From positions 649,732,468 to 649,792,467 of the forward strand of contig NC_081409.1 in NCBI RefSeq assembly GCF_030272615.1: a DNA stretch of 60,000 bases, read 5' to 3'. Positions within the stretch are counted from its first letter, which is position 1, and each line of letters begins with the position of its first letter. The notes beneath the pieces were generated by a model that saw only the letters and a program-made list of their open reading frames with translations, had not been told where the DNA came from and made no database searches. The translations under genes were made by a program, and so were the position numbers. The DNA is from Cryptomeria japonica. Lineage: Eukaryota > Streptophyta > Pinopsida > Cupressales > Cupressaceae. Positions 1-13,254 of this stretch are shown here, in pieces.

Positions 1-498
1 ATATTAAAAGATTTATATTTTGAAATATTCACTTGTAGGTCTATAAAAGGGTATTTTTACATTTCAAAAAAAAACAAATTTATAAGAGTAGGAGTTGTTG
101 GAACATCAAGTTTTTCAAAAAAAAAAAAAATTTAGTAATTAGACCCAAAGTGATATAAAATATACATTTAGTAGACAATTCCAATTGGAAAAGTTGTGGT
201 CCATATAGAAATTATATATAATAAATCTATATAGATCATACGTCTAACTGAAATTCATTTTTAGTTAGAAAAACTTAACTTCACTTTTGCTGATAAGTTG
301 GCCTGCAACATGACATAGTATTGTACTTTTACATCTTCTTTTTGTAGAAAAACTAAGATGACTAATTTGATACTCAAAACTCCTATCCTAACACATGTCT
401 CGATATTAATTGGGCATCTTTAAACTTCAATTCAATTCCACCTAAGAGTAAAATCTCTCCTAATCTCACACATGGATACAATGGACAAGTTTTAGGAT
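1..498. other. unassigned A+T-rich DNA
   Basis: No coding signal, LTR end or repeat structure is recognised. There are short A homopolymers near 67 and 118. Confidence 0.6.
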
Positions 499-942
499 GT
501 GTGCAACAAAGTCATGGGAAATCAAACTTTTCTAATGAAAAATCTAGGTTTCCAATCTCTTCCTTTGTCAACGTCCCCTCCTCCATTGTCTAGTGGATTT
601 ACATATTCTCAGTCCCATATGACATCCCAACAAGCTAATGTCTTGTCCAATTCTCTTTATACAAGCTTGAATTCACTTCTCTCCTTTAAACTTCAGCCTA
701 GTACCCAAGGATCAGGGCACCCAACACCCTAGTACTCCTTAGGCCAAGGTTCTCAATTCTCTAGTCCTCGGGACCAAGGTGCCCAACGCCTTGGTCCTCC
801 CACTTCTGATCCAAATTTTCAGATTTCCTTCCAAACTGTTTCAAAATCTAGATTTCCAATTCGCACCTCTGAAGTTCATAAAAATAACATAAAAGTAACA
901 GGTGACAATGGATGGCATATTTTTCATGATCGTTTCAAATAA
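499..942 (+). pseudogene. weak degraded ORF, unknown function
   Basis: From the ATG at 499 the frame runs to a TAA at 940-942 with one internal TAG at 730-732, about 147 codons in all. The product would be rich in Ser, Pro and Gln (early part contains LPLSTSPPPLSSGFTYSQS), and the second half ends near GDNGWHIFHDRFK. No family is recognised and no membrane segment, signal peptide or catalytic motif is seen. The only argument for a gene remnant is that the open frame continues across the single stop. In a window full of dead transposons it could be a fragment of a transposon accessory ORF, or chance. A perfect 9-bp inverted repeat lies inside it at 771-797. Confidence 0.2.
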
Positions 943-3900
943 CATTCAAGTTCCTATTATGTTTCTCCTCACTATGTGACATTGTTAGCTTACGTATTGG
1001 GTGTTCATTGTCATTCAAGGTGATACAATTTTGGGTGCAATCATACTTAGTGAGCAACATAATAGTTTATTAATTCTTGTCTCTATGATTGGGGGGTAAG
1101 AATATTATTCTTTATTATCTCTTTCTTCTCTCATGTGTCACTTTTCCCTTTAGGGGTTGCATTTTTCATGCATTTATATCCTTTCTTTCATAGAATGGTA
1201 TGTCTCTTATGTTTAATCTTTCCTTAGTGGAGTATGTGATCCTTTTTCTAATTCTTTCTTTTTCTCTTTGAAGATTACATCTTCTTTAGAGTAGAATTTT
1301 ACATATATTAATGTATTTTCTTGCATTGAATATTCCTTCATGTGAGTGTTACCTAATTTCACTTCCAAGTTCTCAATCTAGAAGAGCTCAAAAAGTGTGT
1401 ATAACTAAATAGGTATAGTTGCACATTTAAGTTATGTTGTATTATTCTTTGGAAGAGAAATGTAATCAAATGAACAATAGATTCAATGGAGTGTTCAAAA
1501 GAGAAGAAAATTACATAGCTTTGAATATCAAAAGACTACTTTCTTTATTCATTAATGATAAAATGTCCCACACAAGCCATGAGAATGACTGTTTTAATGC
1601 ATTACAAAGAGAAACCAATGCATATGAGAATGAAACATAAGAAAAGAAGAGGGATCCGTCATTGCCTGGAATGACGAACCCCGTAGTTGAATTATGTATC
1701 TTCATCTCTAGTTGCTTCACCATTCAGAAATACCTGCAAGGAGAAGGGAGATATTGTGCTAGAGCTCAGGACTCTGAATCTTTACTTACATGTCATCAAC
1801 TGATGCACAGTTCACCCTCATAATACATCAAACATTTAGCATATGATAGATGCCCAAAAAACTGGTGAGTCATCAAAAACACTTACCATATGCTTATTTT
1901 TATCTAACATTGTTTGTTTCCATGTGCAGATATAGGTAAAATAATATGATTAGGTTTCACTCAGTGTTATTATTACAACATGTGGAGTAAAATGAGGCTC
2001 CCACAAGGGTTGATCCCAACATGCTTTTATGTCAGTATTGCTTCATCAATTAGGAACTCATCATTCAAAATAATGAGTCATTGAAAGATCATTATTATAG
2101 ATAATGAGTTTGTGCCCAATGAAACCATACTGGCATAAGGAAATCCATTCAATGAATAATCTTAGATGCAAGTCCAAATACCAGTCATAATATCAATAAC
2201 AACATTTAAAGAATGGTTAGCACATGACCTAATTGGTAGGGGCAAGGTATGAAGACATCATAATGAGAGCAATAACAGAGCAACAATAAAGAATCATTTT
2301 GTCACAATCATATGAGTAAATGGAGGAGATTTTAGTCATGATATAATGGGTCTCAATGATTGGATGTAGTGATCAAATACTACAGTCATAAGGGGTTTAA
2401 GAGAGAAATCATATAAGAATAGTCAACACAAAATCTAACAATGAGCATGTGAGCAACCTTTTGTTCCCAATGAATAACCCATCAATAAAGAGTCATATAT
2501 TCATAGAGGTAGTCATTGTCAAAGGTAGCAACTGTAGGGTTGTAATCACAATAATGAACCAGACTTGTAGGCTAGTCTTATTGTGGCTTTTCATGGTCAT
2601 TATTGAGGAAAACACTATATAGCAACATCCTTGAGGTTGTGGTAATCAAACCAAGATTGTGAAAATGAAAAGAAACAAAGCCAATAGCCCAGACCAGGGT
2701 AATAGGAAGAGGGTAAAACAATATGATAATCACAAGGCATGAGGACCTTGAATGACAGTGACATTAGCTCCAAAGACTAAGGATACTGTTGTAAAGGGGC
2801 TTCCAAGCCACAAGAAATCCTCATGTTACAGGCATAACAGTAGTGCAACCTTCTATGATATAGATTAAAGAAGTCATGAGGACCATAATCTATATCCCAA
2901 TCATAAAATGAGGTCACAGTAAACTCCATAAGGTTATGAATAAAGGTCCTTTTAAGGCAAGGTTTAGCACTATGAAGGAGCATTACAATGAGAGGCATAA
3001 TCGACAATGTCAGTCCAAGAACATTTGATGAAGGAGAATAATGATAAGCTTTGTTCTCCATATAGGGTATTCAATAAAAAATAGAGATCATTTTAAAATA
3101 TACAGTCCAATGAAAAGAAGACAATGCAACATTCCTAGAGAAAATAAAGTGCCTCAAAGGGCTATCTTCCATTCTTGTCATATAATGAACACATTCCTAA
3201 GCCCTAATGAATGCAATGATAGAAGTGACCTTCATATGATGACCATAGAGCAACAAAAGAGAGATGTATGTTGAGAGCCACTATTAAAACAAAGTAGTGA
3301 TAAAGACTAAGGAAGAGAAAGTATATTGAAAGTATATTGAACAAGTATAGTGATAAAGTATAAGGAAGAGAAAATAGTCTCAGGAAGTCACACAACAGAT
3401 TCATCACAAAGATCATTCAAAGAACCTAGGGTGGAAAAATGTTGCAGCATCCAGGGACAATGAGCATAAAGAAATACATGTCAAAGATAATGACAATGCA
3501 AGATGTTCCTCCAACAATGAACTACAAGTCTAATCAAAGCCGTCTCTAGCCACAAAATTTTATGGATACCAAAGAAACACATTTAAATGTCATAGAGCTT
3601 GTACATGATATGTTGTTGTTATTGTTTTTGTTATGACAGTCAAACTTAGTTAGAGCATTCAAGAATAAAAGACACCATTCTTGTCAAAAGTAATGAAGGC
3701 ACATCTTGTACATAAGAATCCATTGACATAGGACATAGCTTCAAAATAAATGCATTAACTTAGACCAAAAGAAGCCACAATGGATGGAAGTCATAACCTA
3801 AAGGCGGCCATGAAATTTGAAGAAGGGCTTCAGTTACATAAAATAAATCACAATGATGAAATCTGCATCTCAGAGCTACAATTACAATGCAAAAACCTAT

Positions 3901-4331
3901 AGATGAAGATACTTTCAGGTAGATACTAAGAACTATGAGAAGAGTTTTTATAACAAAGCTCCAATCACCAAAGGGCAGAGATAGAGGGAATCAATATCAT
4001 GTTAAAAATCCCAAAATCAAAATGGAGTTTAAGATTTGAACATCTATGTATAGCATACTGAGAAGTGAAAAATTCACAGAAGAGCAGCAATATTACTCAT
4101 GTTTAGCATCTCAAAGGCGAGTTGTTGTGTAGCTCACCTGGAGCGGCCAGTAATGGAGTTCTTGATCTGCAAACCCTCCAAGAAAGCTTCCATCAAACCC
4201 TCAACGAAGGAAAAAGTCCTCATGGTGATGATCAACATAGAGAAAAAATGAAAGCAATAATGCCAAAAAGATGAAAATGAATGACTTAGGGTTGGTGACC
4301 CTAATATGTCAATGGCACTTAGGCATTTTTT
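943..4331. other. unassigned DNA left of copia element 1
   Basis: No conserved protein is readable in six frames. Between about 2040 and 3480 short motifs of the type AATGA/ATAATGA recur, but I could not fix a period. The ORFs at 1434, 2777, 3041 and 3204 show no family features. The stretch is probably old decayed transposon DNA. Its right edge at 4327-4331 (TTTTT) is the target duplication of copia element 1. The uninterrupted sequence would continue at 11619. Confidence 0.5.
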
Positions 4332-5801
4332 TGATAACTCAATGATGAGAAAATAGTACCAAACCGGTACTGAGAGGGGGGTGGGTGAATTAGTACATAC
4401 AATGGAATTTCTCTTAAACCGGTTTGACAGCAAACACTTCAGAAGACTAGCAGACAGTGACATCGGTTTGAAACAAAGAGCAACCAGTAAAGCTAAGAAT
4501 GTCTGAGGCAAGCATTAACTAGTTACTCATTTAGCCTTTCACTCAACTTGAGACTACACTACTAGTTCACCCTTATGCATAAATAGGTAATCTATCATCA
4601 GATCATAATAGCAGCTAGTTCAACATGTTTTATTGACAGTCATAAAACACAGAACCATCATATGCTTGACAAACAATGGCAAAGCATCACAAGATAAAAA
4701 AATCACACATGACCCAAATATTTTTCACATGGAAATCCAACTGGGAAAAACCACGGTGGGGATGAATACCCACAATCTATTCTTGGACTCTTTGGAAATC
4801 CGCTCTGTTAGGAGCCTTGTCCGGTTAGAGACACTACAATAGGTTCTGCTAGGAACCGATCCTGTTAGAGATCACCTTGTTAAGGGATGGCTACAATACC
4901 CAATTAAGGGTTAAACCCTATTAAAGGTTACCTTATTAGAGGATTTCAAGAACTCAGTAGCTAAAGGACTTCAAACTCAGTAGCTTAGAGTTACCCTATT
5001 ACAGGATTTATAGCAAGCCAGTTAAGGTTACCCTGTTAAGGGATTTTCCAACTGTTGAGGTGGTTAGAGATCAATAGGTATTACTATGATCTAGTAACAA
5101 CACTCAATGCCAATGCAGATCCACTTAAGCTCCTCTTCTCCTTCTACACTTACACTCTGCAGGTATCACTTCTCTCCTTTTGGTCTGGCAAGAAACATGT
5201 ATCCTTTCTCTTGGATACTCACACACAACTTTTGCCAACAACCCTAGAAAGAGTCACAACATCGACCTTATAGAAAAAAGTTAGGTCGAAAGCATAAACC
5301 CTAAACCCTAAACCTAATAAGTTAAGGAATTCAAACAATTCAATCCTGACCATTGAGCATACTACATTAATCTCCATCATTCATTTTCCACCATTTCCAT
5401 GGTGGCTGATAATCCATCACACGTTATCGTCATTTTACAGTCTTCTCATATTCCTGAGGTAGATAGGCAAGATATTCTTCATGCACGATCCTGCATGCAC
5501 ACAAGGCTTACGTGGTAACATGATCTTGTTCTTTGTTATCATGCTACCTCATCGCACAAAGTCATCGATTAGCCACACAGGCTTGAAGCACTTCAACTGG
5601 AAACCCTAAAGTTGAGACTACCAACTGGTAGTCATACAATGCTTCCATATGTCGGTTCCCATAAGCATATGCCGGTTCATCTTGAACAAGAACACCACTT
5701 CACTTTGGCACAAATGTCGGTTCACACCTTTGCAACATATTGACATCAATGACAACATACAATTTCGTTATGTCCTCATACCAATTCTCATAATGCCAAC
5801 A
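4332..5801 (-). repeat. 3' LTR of copia element 1
   Basis: A direct repeat of 10170-11618, starting TGATAACTCAATGATG and ending ATGCCAACA on the plus strand (TG...CA ends). It contains a G-tract near its left end (4376-4381) and a block of repeated 'TTACC(C/T)TRTTARAGGATT'-like phrases (about 4869-5046). A telomere-like AAACCCTAAACCCTAAACC (5296-5314) lies next to a TATAAGG box on the minus strand (5266-5272). It is about 20 bp longer than its partner, mainly from an extra segment near 5655. Confidence 0.93.
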
Positions 5802-5813
5802 ATCTCTCCCTTT
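5802..5813 (-). other. polypurine tract of copia element 1
   Basis: Immediately inside the 3' LTR. Minus-strand sequence AAAGGGAGAGAT is followed directly by the LTR TG. It primes plus-strand DNA synthesis during reverse transcription. Confidence 0.8.
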
Positions 5814-6003
5814 GGCATTGATGGCAATATACACAAATATCTCTCTGCTTCACATCTTCTCCCCCTTTGACAACAATACCAAAGTGGAGGCACAAGCTTC
5901 CCTATTCCATTATGTTGCCCCCCCTTAGGAGTAGCATCCTTCAACACACCAATCCAAAAAAAATTTGACTGTGCAGTACCTGACTGATGTGGAGCATATT
6001 CTT

Positions 6004-9000
6004 TTAGTTCACCTCCTGAAGGGGTAGTACCCCTAATTCACCTCTTAAGTATGTAAATGTAGTCTTTGGGAGAGGCTTGGTGAATATGTCTACTAACTGC
6101 TCCTTACTGGAAACATGCTCCAGTGCAATCTCTTTGTTCTAAACCTTTTCCCTCAAGAAATGATACTTAAGCTCAAAGTGCTTGGTTCTAGAATGTAAAA
6201 CTGGATTCTTGGAGATATTAATTGCACTAGTATTGTCAAAAAATATGCTTACTAGTTCATATACAGGAATTTTGAAGCCATTCAATACATGCTTCATCCA
6301 AATTGTCTAAGTGCAATTCATGAAAGCTGCAACATACTCTACTTCCGCTGTAGACTGAGAGATACAACTCTGCTTCTTACTCATCCAGGAGACTAGTCTA
6401 CCACCAAGGAAGAATGTACCACCGGTTCTGCTCTTTCGGTAATCTACATTACCAGCCCAATTAGCATCTGTGAAAACTTTCAAGTTGAAATCCTTGCTAT
6501 ATGGATACCACAATCCATAGTCAATAGTTCCCTTCATATACGTAAGAATCTGCTTGACTACAACCAAGTGGGATTCCCTTGGACTTTTTTGGAACCTTGC
6601 AGTAATGCCAACTGCATGTGCAATATCCGGTCTACTATGCACTACATAATGCAATTTGCCAATCATTGATCGGTATTCCTTCTCATCAACCAATGCTGAG
6701 TCATCCTCTTTGGATAGTTTACAACCGGTCACCATCGGTGTACCAACTAGTTTTCTATCTTCCATGCCAAAGGTCTTCAACACCTCTTTGACATACTTGG
6801 ACTGAGTGATAAAGATTCCATCTCTCATCTGCTGGATCTGCAGTCCAAAGAAGAACTTAATCTCGCCTATGAGTGACATCTCAAACTCTTTCTTCATCTC
6901 ATCTACAAACTCATGACTCATCATGTCATCTCCACCAAAGATAATGTCATCAACAAATACCTCACAGATCAGGATCTGATCTCCTTCAGACTTCAAGTAA
7001 ATATTGCTATCTTCACTTGTTCTCTCAAATCCAATCTTCACAAGATGGAAATGTAGGCATTCATACCATGCTCTAGGTGCTTGCTTTAGACCATATAAGG
7101 CTTTATGTAGCCTACACACCATGTCACTATCTTCAGATAAGGAAAACCCATCTGGTTGCTCTATTTACACCTCCTCTTCAAGTACACCATTTAGAAATGC
7201 AGAGTTTACATCCATTTGATATACTTTGAAGCCTTTAAAGGCTGCATATGCTAGAAGCATATGAACTCCTTCCAATGTAGCTACAAGAGAAAAGGTTTCA
7301 CCATAGTCTTCTCCTTCTTATTGGGCATATCCTTTGCACACCAGTCCGGCTTTGTTTCTAATCATTGTGCCATCCTCATTCAGCTTATTTCTAAAGACCC
7401 ATTTGGTACCAATGACATTTTTGTGCTCTGGTCTGGGTACCAAGGACCATGTACCATTTTTCTCTATCTGGTCAAGTTCCTCTTCCATTGACTTGATCTA
7501 GTCTTCATCCTTATGTGACTTGAATGTTTTAGGCTCGAATTCAAAGATCATGCATGAGTTTTCTCTGACTTTTCTTCTTGTAAGGATTCCTACATCCTTA
7601 TCTCCTATGATCTGCTTAGGATCATGATTCAGCTTGATGTACCGAGGAATGGTCTTGATAGATTCCTCTTGCTTTTCTTCTTCATCCTCATCTCCATCAG
7701 TGTCAGCATCTACATCTGTCGATGTAGGAACACTGTTGTTGGGACTCGGTTGACTGACAACTGGTTCCTAGAAGGTTGCAACCGATTCACTTACCGCTTG
7801 CACACTGTCGGTTTCCTCAGTTTTCTCACAAGTTTCATCAACTCTTACATTGATACTTTCCACAATTCTCTAAGTCCTGTTGTTGAAACACTTGAGAGCT
7901 TTGCTTTTGGTGGAATATCCTAGGAATATTCCCTCATCACATTTCGCATCAAATTTGCTCTAGTGTTCACTTCTCTTGATGTAACATTTGCTACCAAACA
8001 TTCTAAAGTAGCTAACCATAGGTGTCTTACTGGTCCAATACTCATAAGGAGTTTTATCCTTACCTTTCTTGATGAGTACCCGGTTCATTGTGTAGACTGC
8101 AGTGCTCATCGCTTCTCTCCAAAAGGTGTGAGCTACCTTTCCTTGAATCAACATGGTTCTAGCTACTTCAACCACAATCCAATTATTCCTCTTTGTTAGG
8201 CCATTTTGCTGTGGAGTTCGGGGGGTAGACAATCTCCTCTTGATGCCATGTTCTTCATAGTACTTGTTGAATTCACCGGAAGTGATTTCCCCTCCTTGAT
8301 CAGTTCTCAGGCACTTGATCCTTTTACCACTTTCCTTCTCCACTAATTCAATGAAAACTTTAAACTTTACAAAGGCTTCAGACTTGTCTTTCAAGAATGT
8401 GACCCACATCATTCTTGAGTAGTCATCAGTGAGAATCATGAAGTACCTATCACCCTGCACACTCCTAGTTTTCATAGGACCACACAAATTAGTATGCACA
8501 AGATCAAGCAAGTTGTCAGTAGTGAAAGATTTACCTTTAAAGGTTGAGGAAGACATTTTCCCCAATTGACACTCTCTGCACAAGGTATTATCCAGTTTGC
8601 TTAGCACCGGTAACCCTCTAACTGCCTTGATCTTACTGGCCTTTACAATGTTATCAAAGTTTACATGGCAGAGTCTCCTATGCCATATCCAGCTATCATC
8701 AAATTTAGCCATAAGACATGTACTTATATTTTCATTTAGATGAAATAGGTTGCCTTTGGTCTGCATACCAGTGGCCACCAATTCACCATCTTTTCCATTG
8801 ATTTTGCAAACTCCATTCTTGAATTCCAAAGTGAGGCCACTGTCATTCAGTTGGGCAACACTCAGAAGGTTGTGTCTGAGACCATCAACCTAGTACACAT
8901 TGTCAGCACTACTCTTTCCATTCAGAGAGATGGACCCTCTACCTTTGACCATGCATGGTGCATCATTGCCAAAACAAACTACACCACCATCATACTCCTC

Positions 9001-10098
9001 CAAGGATAGGAACTTGCTCTGGTCACTAGTCATATGGTGAAAACAGCCACTGTCAATGATCCACTCATTGGAATTATCAAACTGGGAGACAAGAGCCTTC
9101 TTGTCAGACACTTCTTCATTGACAGCCACAAACACAATATCTTCATTTTCTTCATCCCCTGATTCTTCCTCTGTGACACATTCATCAACTGCCACAAAAC
9201 AGTTTCTCCAGTTTCCCCCTTTGAATTTCCTGAACCTTTCCAGTTTGTCCTTGTTATTGCCATTAGGACAGTTTATAGCAATATGTCCTATCCAGTTACA
9301 AGAAAAGCATTTCAAAGGCAGTTTAACTTTGTATTTACCGGTTCCTTTAGGAAGCTTCCTGGCAAGGAGAGCTTCAAATGCCATCAGAATCTCCTCATCA
9401 TCCATTTCTCTACTCTGTCTTGGTTCACCACTGGTGCTAGCTTCTTTTCCTTTTTTTGATGGAATAGAAGAAGCTTTAAAAGCTAATTCAGTCTTTTGAA
9501 CATTGCCATCAAAACTATTTAGCTCATAGGCTGTCAACTTTGCTATGATGGAGTCCAAGGATACCTTAGTCTTGTCTGTTGATCTCAGCTCTTGAATAGT
9601 GGCAACCCTTATTGCATAGACCAGCAATAGGGATCTCAGGACTTTGCTAACAACAGTGGAATCTTCTATTTTACCACCTGCACTCTTGATATCTCCAACA
9701 ACAATTTTGATTCTTATTCCATACTATTGAATGCTCTCACCTTCAACCATCTGCATATCTTCAAACTTCCCTCTCAGGCTTTCTTCCTTAGCCTGTTTTA
9801 CATGTTCATCACTGCCATAGATATTTTCAAGAGCATCCCATACCTCTTTGGGATTTACCTTGTCCTGAACATCAATAAACTCAATGTCAGATAGACTTCT
9901 AATAAGGGCTTCCATGACTTGCCCATTTTCTTATATCTCTCTCTTTTGGTCATCGGTGAGAGTACCGGTAGGGGAAACATAGACATTCTCAACATAGCTC
10001 TAGTGTTGAGCACCCATGCTTCTGATGAATATCTTCATCCTATCTTTCCATATACCAAAATTTTCCTTGTTAAACTTTGGACCTTCCCTCTTCATCAT
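6004..10098 (-). pseudogene. copia element 1 gag-pol polyprotein, degraded
   Basis: The frame starts at an ATG pair near 10098 (MMKREG...) and ends at a TAA at 6004-6006, the usual copia size of about 1,360 codons. Domains from the N-terminus: copia-type gag (about 9720-10098), zinc knuckle CFSCNWIGHIAINCP, protease WIIDSGCFHHMT, integrase zinc finger (H..H..C..C around WHRRLCHVNFDN and CRECQLGK), integrase core with LRTDQGGE, reverse transcriptase with GLKQAPRAWYE and VFVDDIIFGG, and RNase H with TDANWAGN. Damage: stops at 9721-9723, 8890-8892, 7498-7500, 7318-7320, 7165-7167 and 6307-6309, among others. The integrase catalytic Glu in the QQNG..E motif reads Lys. Most stops are single C-to-T or G-to-A changes. 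The element cannot make a working polyprotein. Confidence 0.92.
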
Positions 10099-10156
10099 TT
10101 GACTGAGATCTTTACCTCAAGCGGTTAAGCTTATAACACAGAGGACCTGGAGGACT

Positions 10157-10167
10157 CTCTGATACCA
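10157..10167 (-). other. primer-binding site, copia element 1
   Basis: Minus-strand TGGTATCAGAG, complementary to the 3' end of plant initiator methionine tRNA, two bases inside the 5' LTR. It fixes the element's orientation and its 5' end. Confidence 0.9.
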
Positions 10168-10169
10168 AT

Positions 10170-11618
10170 TGATAACTCAATGATGAGAAAATAGTACCAA
10201 ACTGGTACTGAGAGGGGGGGGGGAATCAGTACATACAATGCAATTTTGCTTAAACCAGTTTGACAGCAAACACTTCAGAAGACTAGCAGACAGTGACACT
10301 AGTTTGAAACAAAGAGCAACCAGTAAAGCTAAGAATGTCTAAGGCAAGCACTAACCGGTTAATCATTTAGCCTTTCACTCAACTTGAGACTACACTACCA
10401 GTTCACCCTTATGCATAAATAGGTAATCTATCATCAAATCATAATAGCAGCTAGTTCAACATGTTTGATTGACAGGCATAAAACACAAAACCATCATATG
10501 CTTGACAAACAAGAGCAAAGCATCACAAGATAAAAACATCACACATGACACACATATTTTTCACATGGAAACCCAACTAGGAAAAACCACGGAGGGGATG
10601 AATACCCACAATCTATTTTTGAACTCTTTGGAAGTCCACTCTGTTAGGAGCCTTGTCCGGTTAGAGACACTACAATAGGTTTTGCTAGGAACTGATCCTG
10701 TTAGAGATCACCTGGTTAAGGGATGGATACAATACCCGATTAAGGGTTAAACCTTGTTAAAGGTTACCTTGTTAGAGGATTTCAAGAACTCAGTAGCTAA
10801 AGGACTTCAAACTTAGTAGCTTAGAGTTACCCTATTATAGGATTTATAGCAAGCCGGTTAAGGCTACCCTGTTAAGGGATTTTCCAACTGTTGAGGTGGT
10901 TAGAGATCAACATGTATTACTATGGTCTGGTAACAACACTCAATGCCAATGCAGATCCACTTAAGCTCCTCTTCTCCTTCTGCACTTACACTCTGTAGGT
11001 ATCACTTCTCTCCTTTTGGTTTGGCAAGAAACATGTATCCTTTCTCTTGGATACTCACACACAACTTTTGCCAACAACCCTAGAAAGAGTCACAACATTG
11101 ACCTTATAGAAAATAGTTAGGTCGGAAGCATAAACCCTAAACCCTAAACCTAATAAGTTAAGGAATTCAAACAGTTCAATCCTGACCGTTGAGCATACTT
11201 CATTAATCTCCATCGTTCATTTTCTGCTGTTTCCATGGCGGCTGATAACCCATCACACATTATCGCCATTTTATAGTCTTCTCATATTCCTGAGGTAGAT
11301 AGGCAAGATCTTCTTCATGCACGATCCTTCATGCACACAAGGCTTACATGGTAACACGATCTCGTTCTTTGTTATCATGCTACCTCATCACACAAAGTCA
11401 CTGGTTGAGCCACAAAGGCTTGAAGCACTTCAACCGGAAACCCTAAAGTTGAGACTACCAACCAACAGTCATACATTGCTTCCATATGTCAATTCATCTT
11501 GAACAAGCACACTGCTTCACTTTGGCACGAATGCCGGTTCACACCTTTGCAACATATTGACATCAATGACAACATACAATGTCATTATGTCCTCATACCG
11601 ATTCTCATAATGCCAACA
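10170..11618 (-). repeat. 5' LTR of copia element 1
   Basis: Partner of 4332-5801, with TG...CA ends, followed on the right by the TTTTT target duplication. It carries the promoter: a minus-strand TATAAGG box near 11102-11108 with telomere-like heptamers just upstream (about 11131-11150). A G-tract lies at 10213-10223. Many differences from the partner LTR are transitions, for example ACCGGT in one copy and ACCAGT or ACTAGT in the other. Confidence 0.93.
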
Positions 11619-13254
11619 TTTTTTGCCTTCCTTTTAGCATTTTTCTCTTTCTCATTAATAACCCCGTGGGTATGAGAGTAAGACATTTGTTTTAATTTGC
11701 ATCTTTTCTTCAATGTAATGATATTTATTGAGGGATTTATGATTGATCACTTAACAAATAATAATATCAATCTAACGATATTTATTAAGTGATTTATGAT
11801 TGATAACTTAATAAGTGATAATATCAATGTAAAAATAAATATATATTAAGTGATGGATTATAAATTACTTAATAAATATTATTTATAGAGAAATCAATTA
11901 CATGTGTTATCAAGAGCCAAATCAAAATCATGTAATTGAAATTTATGAGGAAAGGCCAAGTGTATAGGGAGGTGTCAAAACATGTGCCATATATATGGGG
12001 AAGTTAGGGAAGTGGTAAAAAATGTGGAGGGCATCTAGAAACTATTTTAGAGACATTTTGAGAATGTTAAGTGCTTCTTGAGGAGTCATCATGTTTGACA
12101 TGGTCTAACTTCACCTTTTCACCCTTTTGGAGCTCATTTGGTGGAAATCTAGTTGCTAGATTTTAGGGTTTTTAGTTGCATTCAACCAAGAAGGTTGAGA
12201 CTCCTATTATCTTGTAACTGCCTGAGAAAAGCATAAGTATGGTCCAAACTTCATTTTTGAAGATAGTTCTTTTCATTCACTAGCATTATTGTAATTCATT
12301 TTTAAGAGTTCTTTATTGCAAAGAGAGATTTGTAACTCATTTTTCCAGATTTTGTATATTAGACTACCTTTTGATATCAATAGATGTGTTGCCTTATTTC
12401 ATTTTTTGTCATATTGTATGCATTTGAGTGATTTTCCATTGCTATTTGTGAGGTTCCTTCTTCGTTGTAGTTCTATTTAATTATTTAACGTCTTTTGCAG
12501 AGAAAATGTACTTTGTTATATTTTTTTGTGAGTTGTGTTGTGTTGTAGTTTGTTCAAGTTGTGAAGTTTATTTCCTTCTTGAATTAGGTGTCATGTAAAC
12601 CTTCTTGTGAAGTGTATATGCAAGGTATGCAATCTGGGTTGTGCAAGTGAGTTTATCTTTTGATTAAAATTGTGTCATTATAAAATCTGATTTTATAAAT
12701 TTGGATAGAATATTTTGGTGCATCACCCATTAGTTTGTAGGTTTAATTCATGCAATCCTTCATTCTCTTTTCTCAGTAAGATCACTAGAGTAGTTAAATT
12801 GAGGTGAGGCCCATAAGATTCAGCTTTCTCTAGAGCCTCACTCCAAGTTTAGGCAACCCAAAGGCCTAGGAGTGTTCCCATGTGTCACAAGCCTATTGAG
12901 TTGATAGCTTAGCAAAGGGTACAGGTTTAGATGATAATAGTGAGTATATTGTACATTTTCTTATGTCTAATCTGTCCTTAGATTTTTTTAATTCTTCTTA
13001 TTGTCCCTATGCTTAGGGGAAATGATCTCTCTCCTATCCTTTCTAATTAAGGATCCACATTTCCAATGTGGAGTGGTGTTTGCTTATAATTTGATGTCAT
13101 TCCTTGTGTGAAGTTGTTGTTTTCTCAATGATTATCTCTTATGCAAGAGGTGTGTATCCTTGAGTACAACCTCTTTTTTCACTTGGCAATGTATATCTAT
13201 TATAAACATACCACTCACAGTCAAATTTCTTTCTTACACTGCTTACACCGCTTA
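11619..13254. other. unassigned A+T-rich DNA, possibly old LTR sequence
   Basis: Right flank of copia element 1. It holds a 57-bp tandem duplication (11720-11833). Around 12100-12700 it has the style of a decayed LTR (TATA-like stretch near 11990, T-rich tail), but no LTR partner, primer site or coding sequence could be fixed. No gene is seen. Confidence 0.4.
11720..11833. repeat. 57-bp tandem duplication
   Basis: Two units starting at 11720 and 11777 share GATATTTATT(G/A)A.G.GATTTATG and end in ATAATATCAAT. They are A+T-rich and weakly palindromic. No function can be assigned. Confidence 0.6.

Larger units (their letters stand above)
4332..11618 (-). mobile_element. complete Ty1/copia LTR retrotransposon, element 1 (dead)
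   Basis: It copies itself through an RNA intermediate. In minus-strand order the parts are: 5' LTR (10170-11618), primer-binding site, gag-protease-integrase-reverse transcriptase-RNase H in one reading direction, polypurine tract, 3' LTR (4332-5801). Integrase lying before reverse transcriptase defines copia rather than gypsy. Both outer edges are flanked by TTTTT (4327-4331 and 11619-11623), a 5-bp target duplication, so this is an intact insertion unit of about 7.3 kb. The coding region holds many stops and the LTRs have diverged, so it is old and immobile. Its gag resembles elements 3 and 4. Confidence 0.93.

Noticed and set aside
5295-5314. Interstitial telomere remnant
   Set aside because: Only two to three heptamers, present at the same place in both LTRs of element 1, so it is part of the LTR.
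9056-9499. 147-codon Ser-rich plus-strand ORF
   Set aside because: Antisense shadow of the copia gag/protease region.
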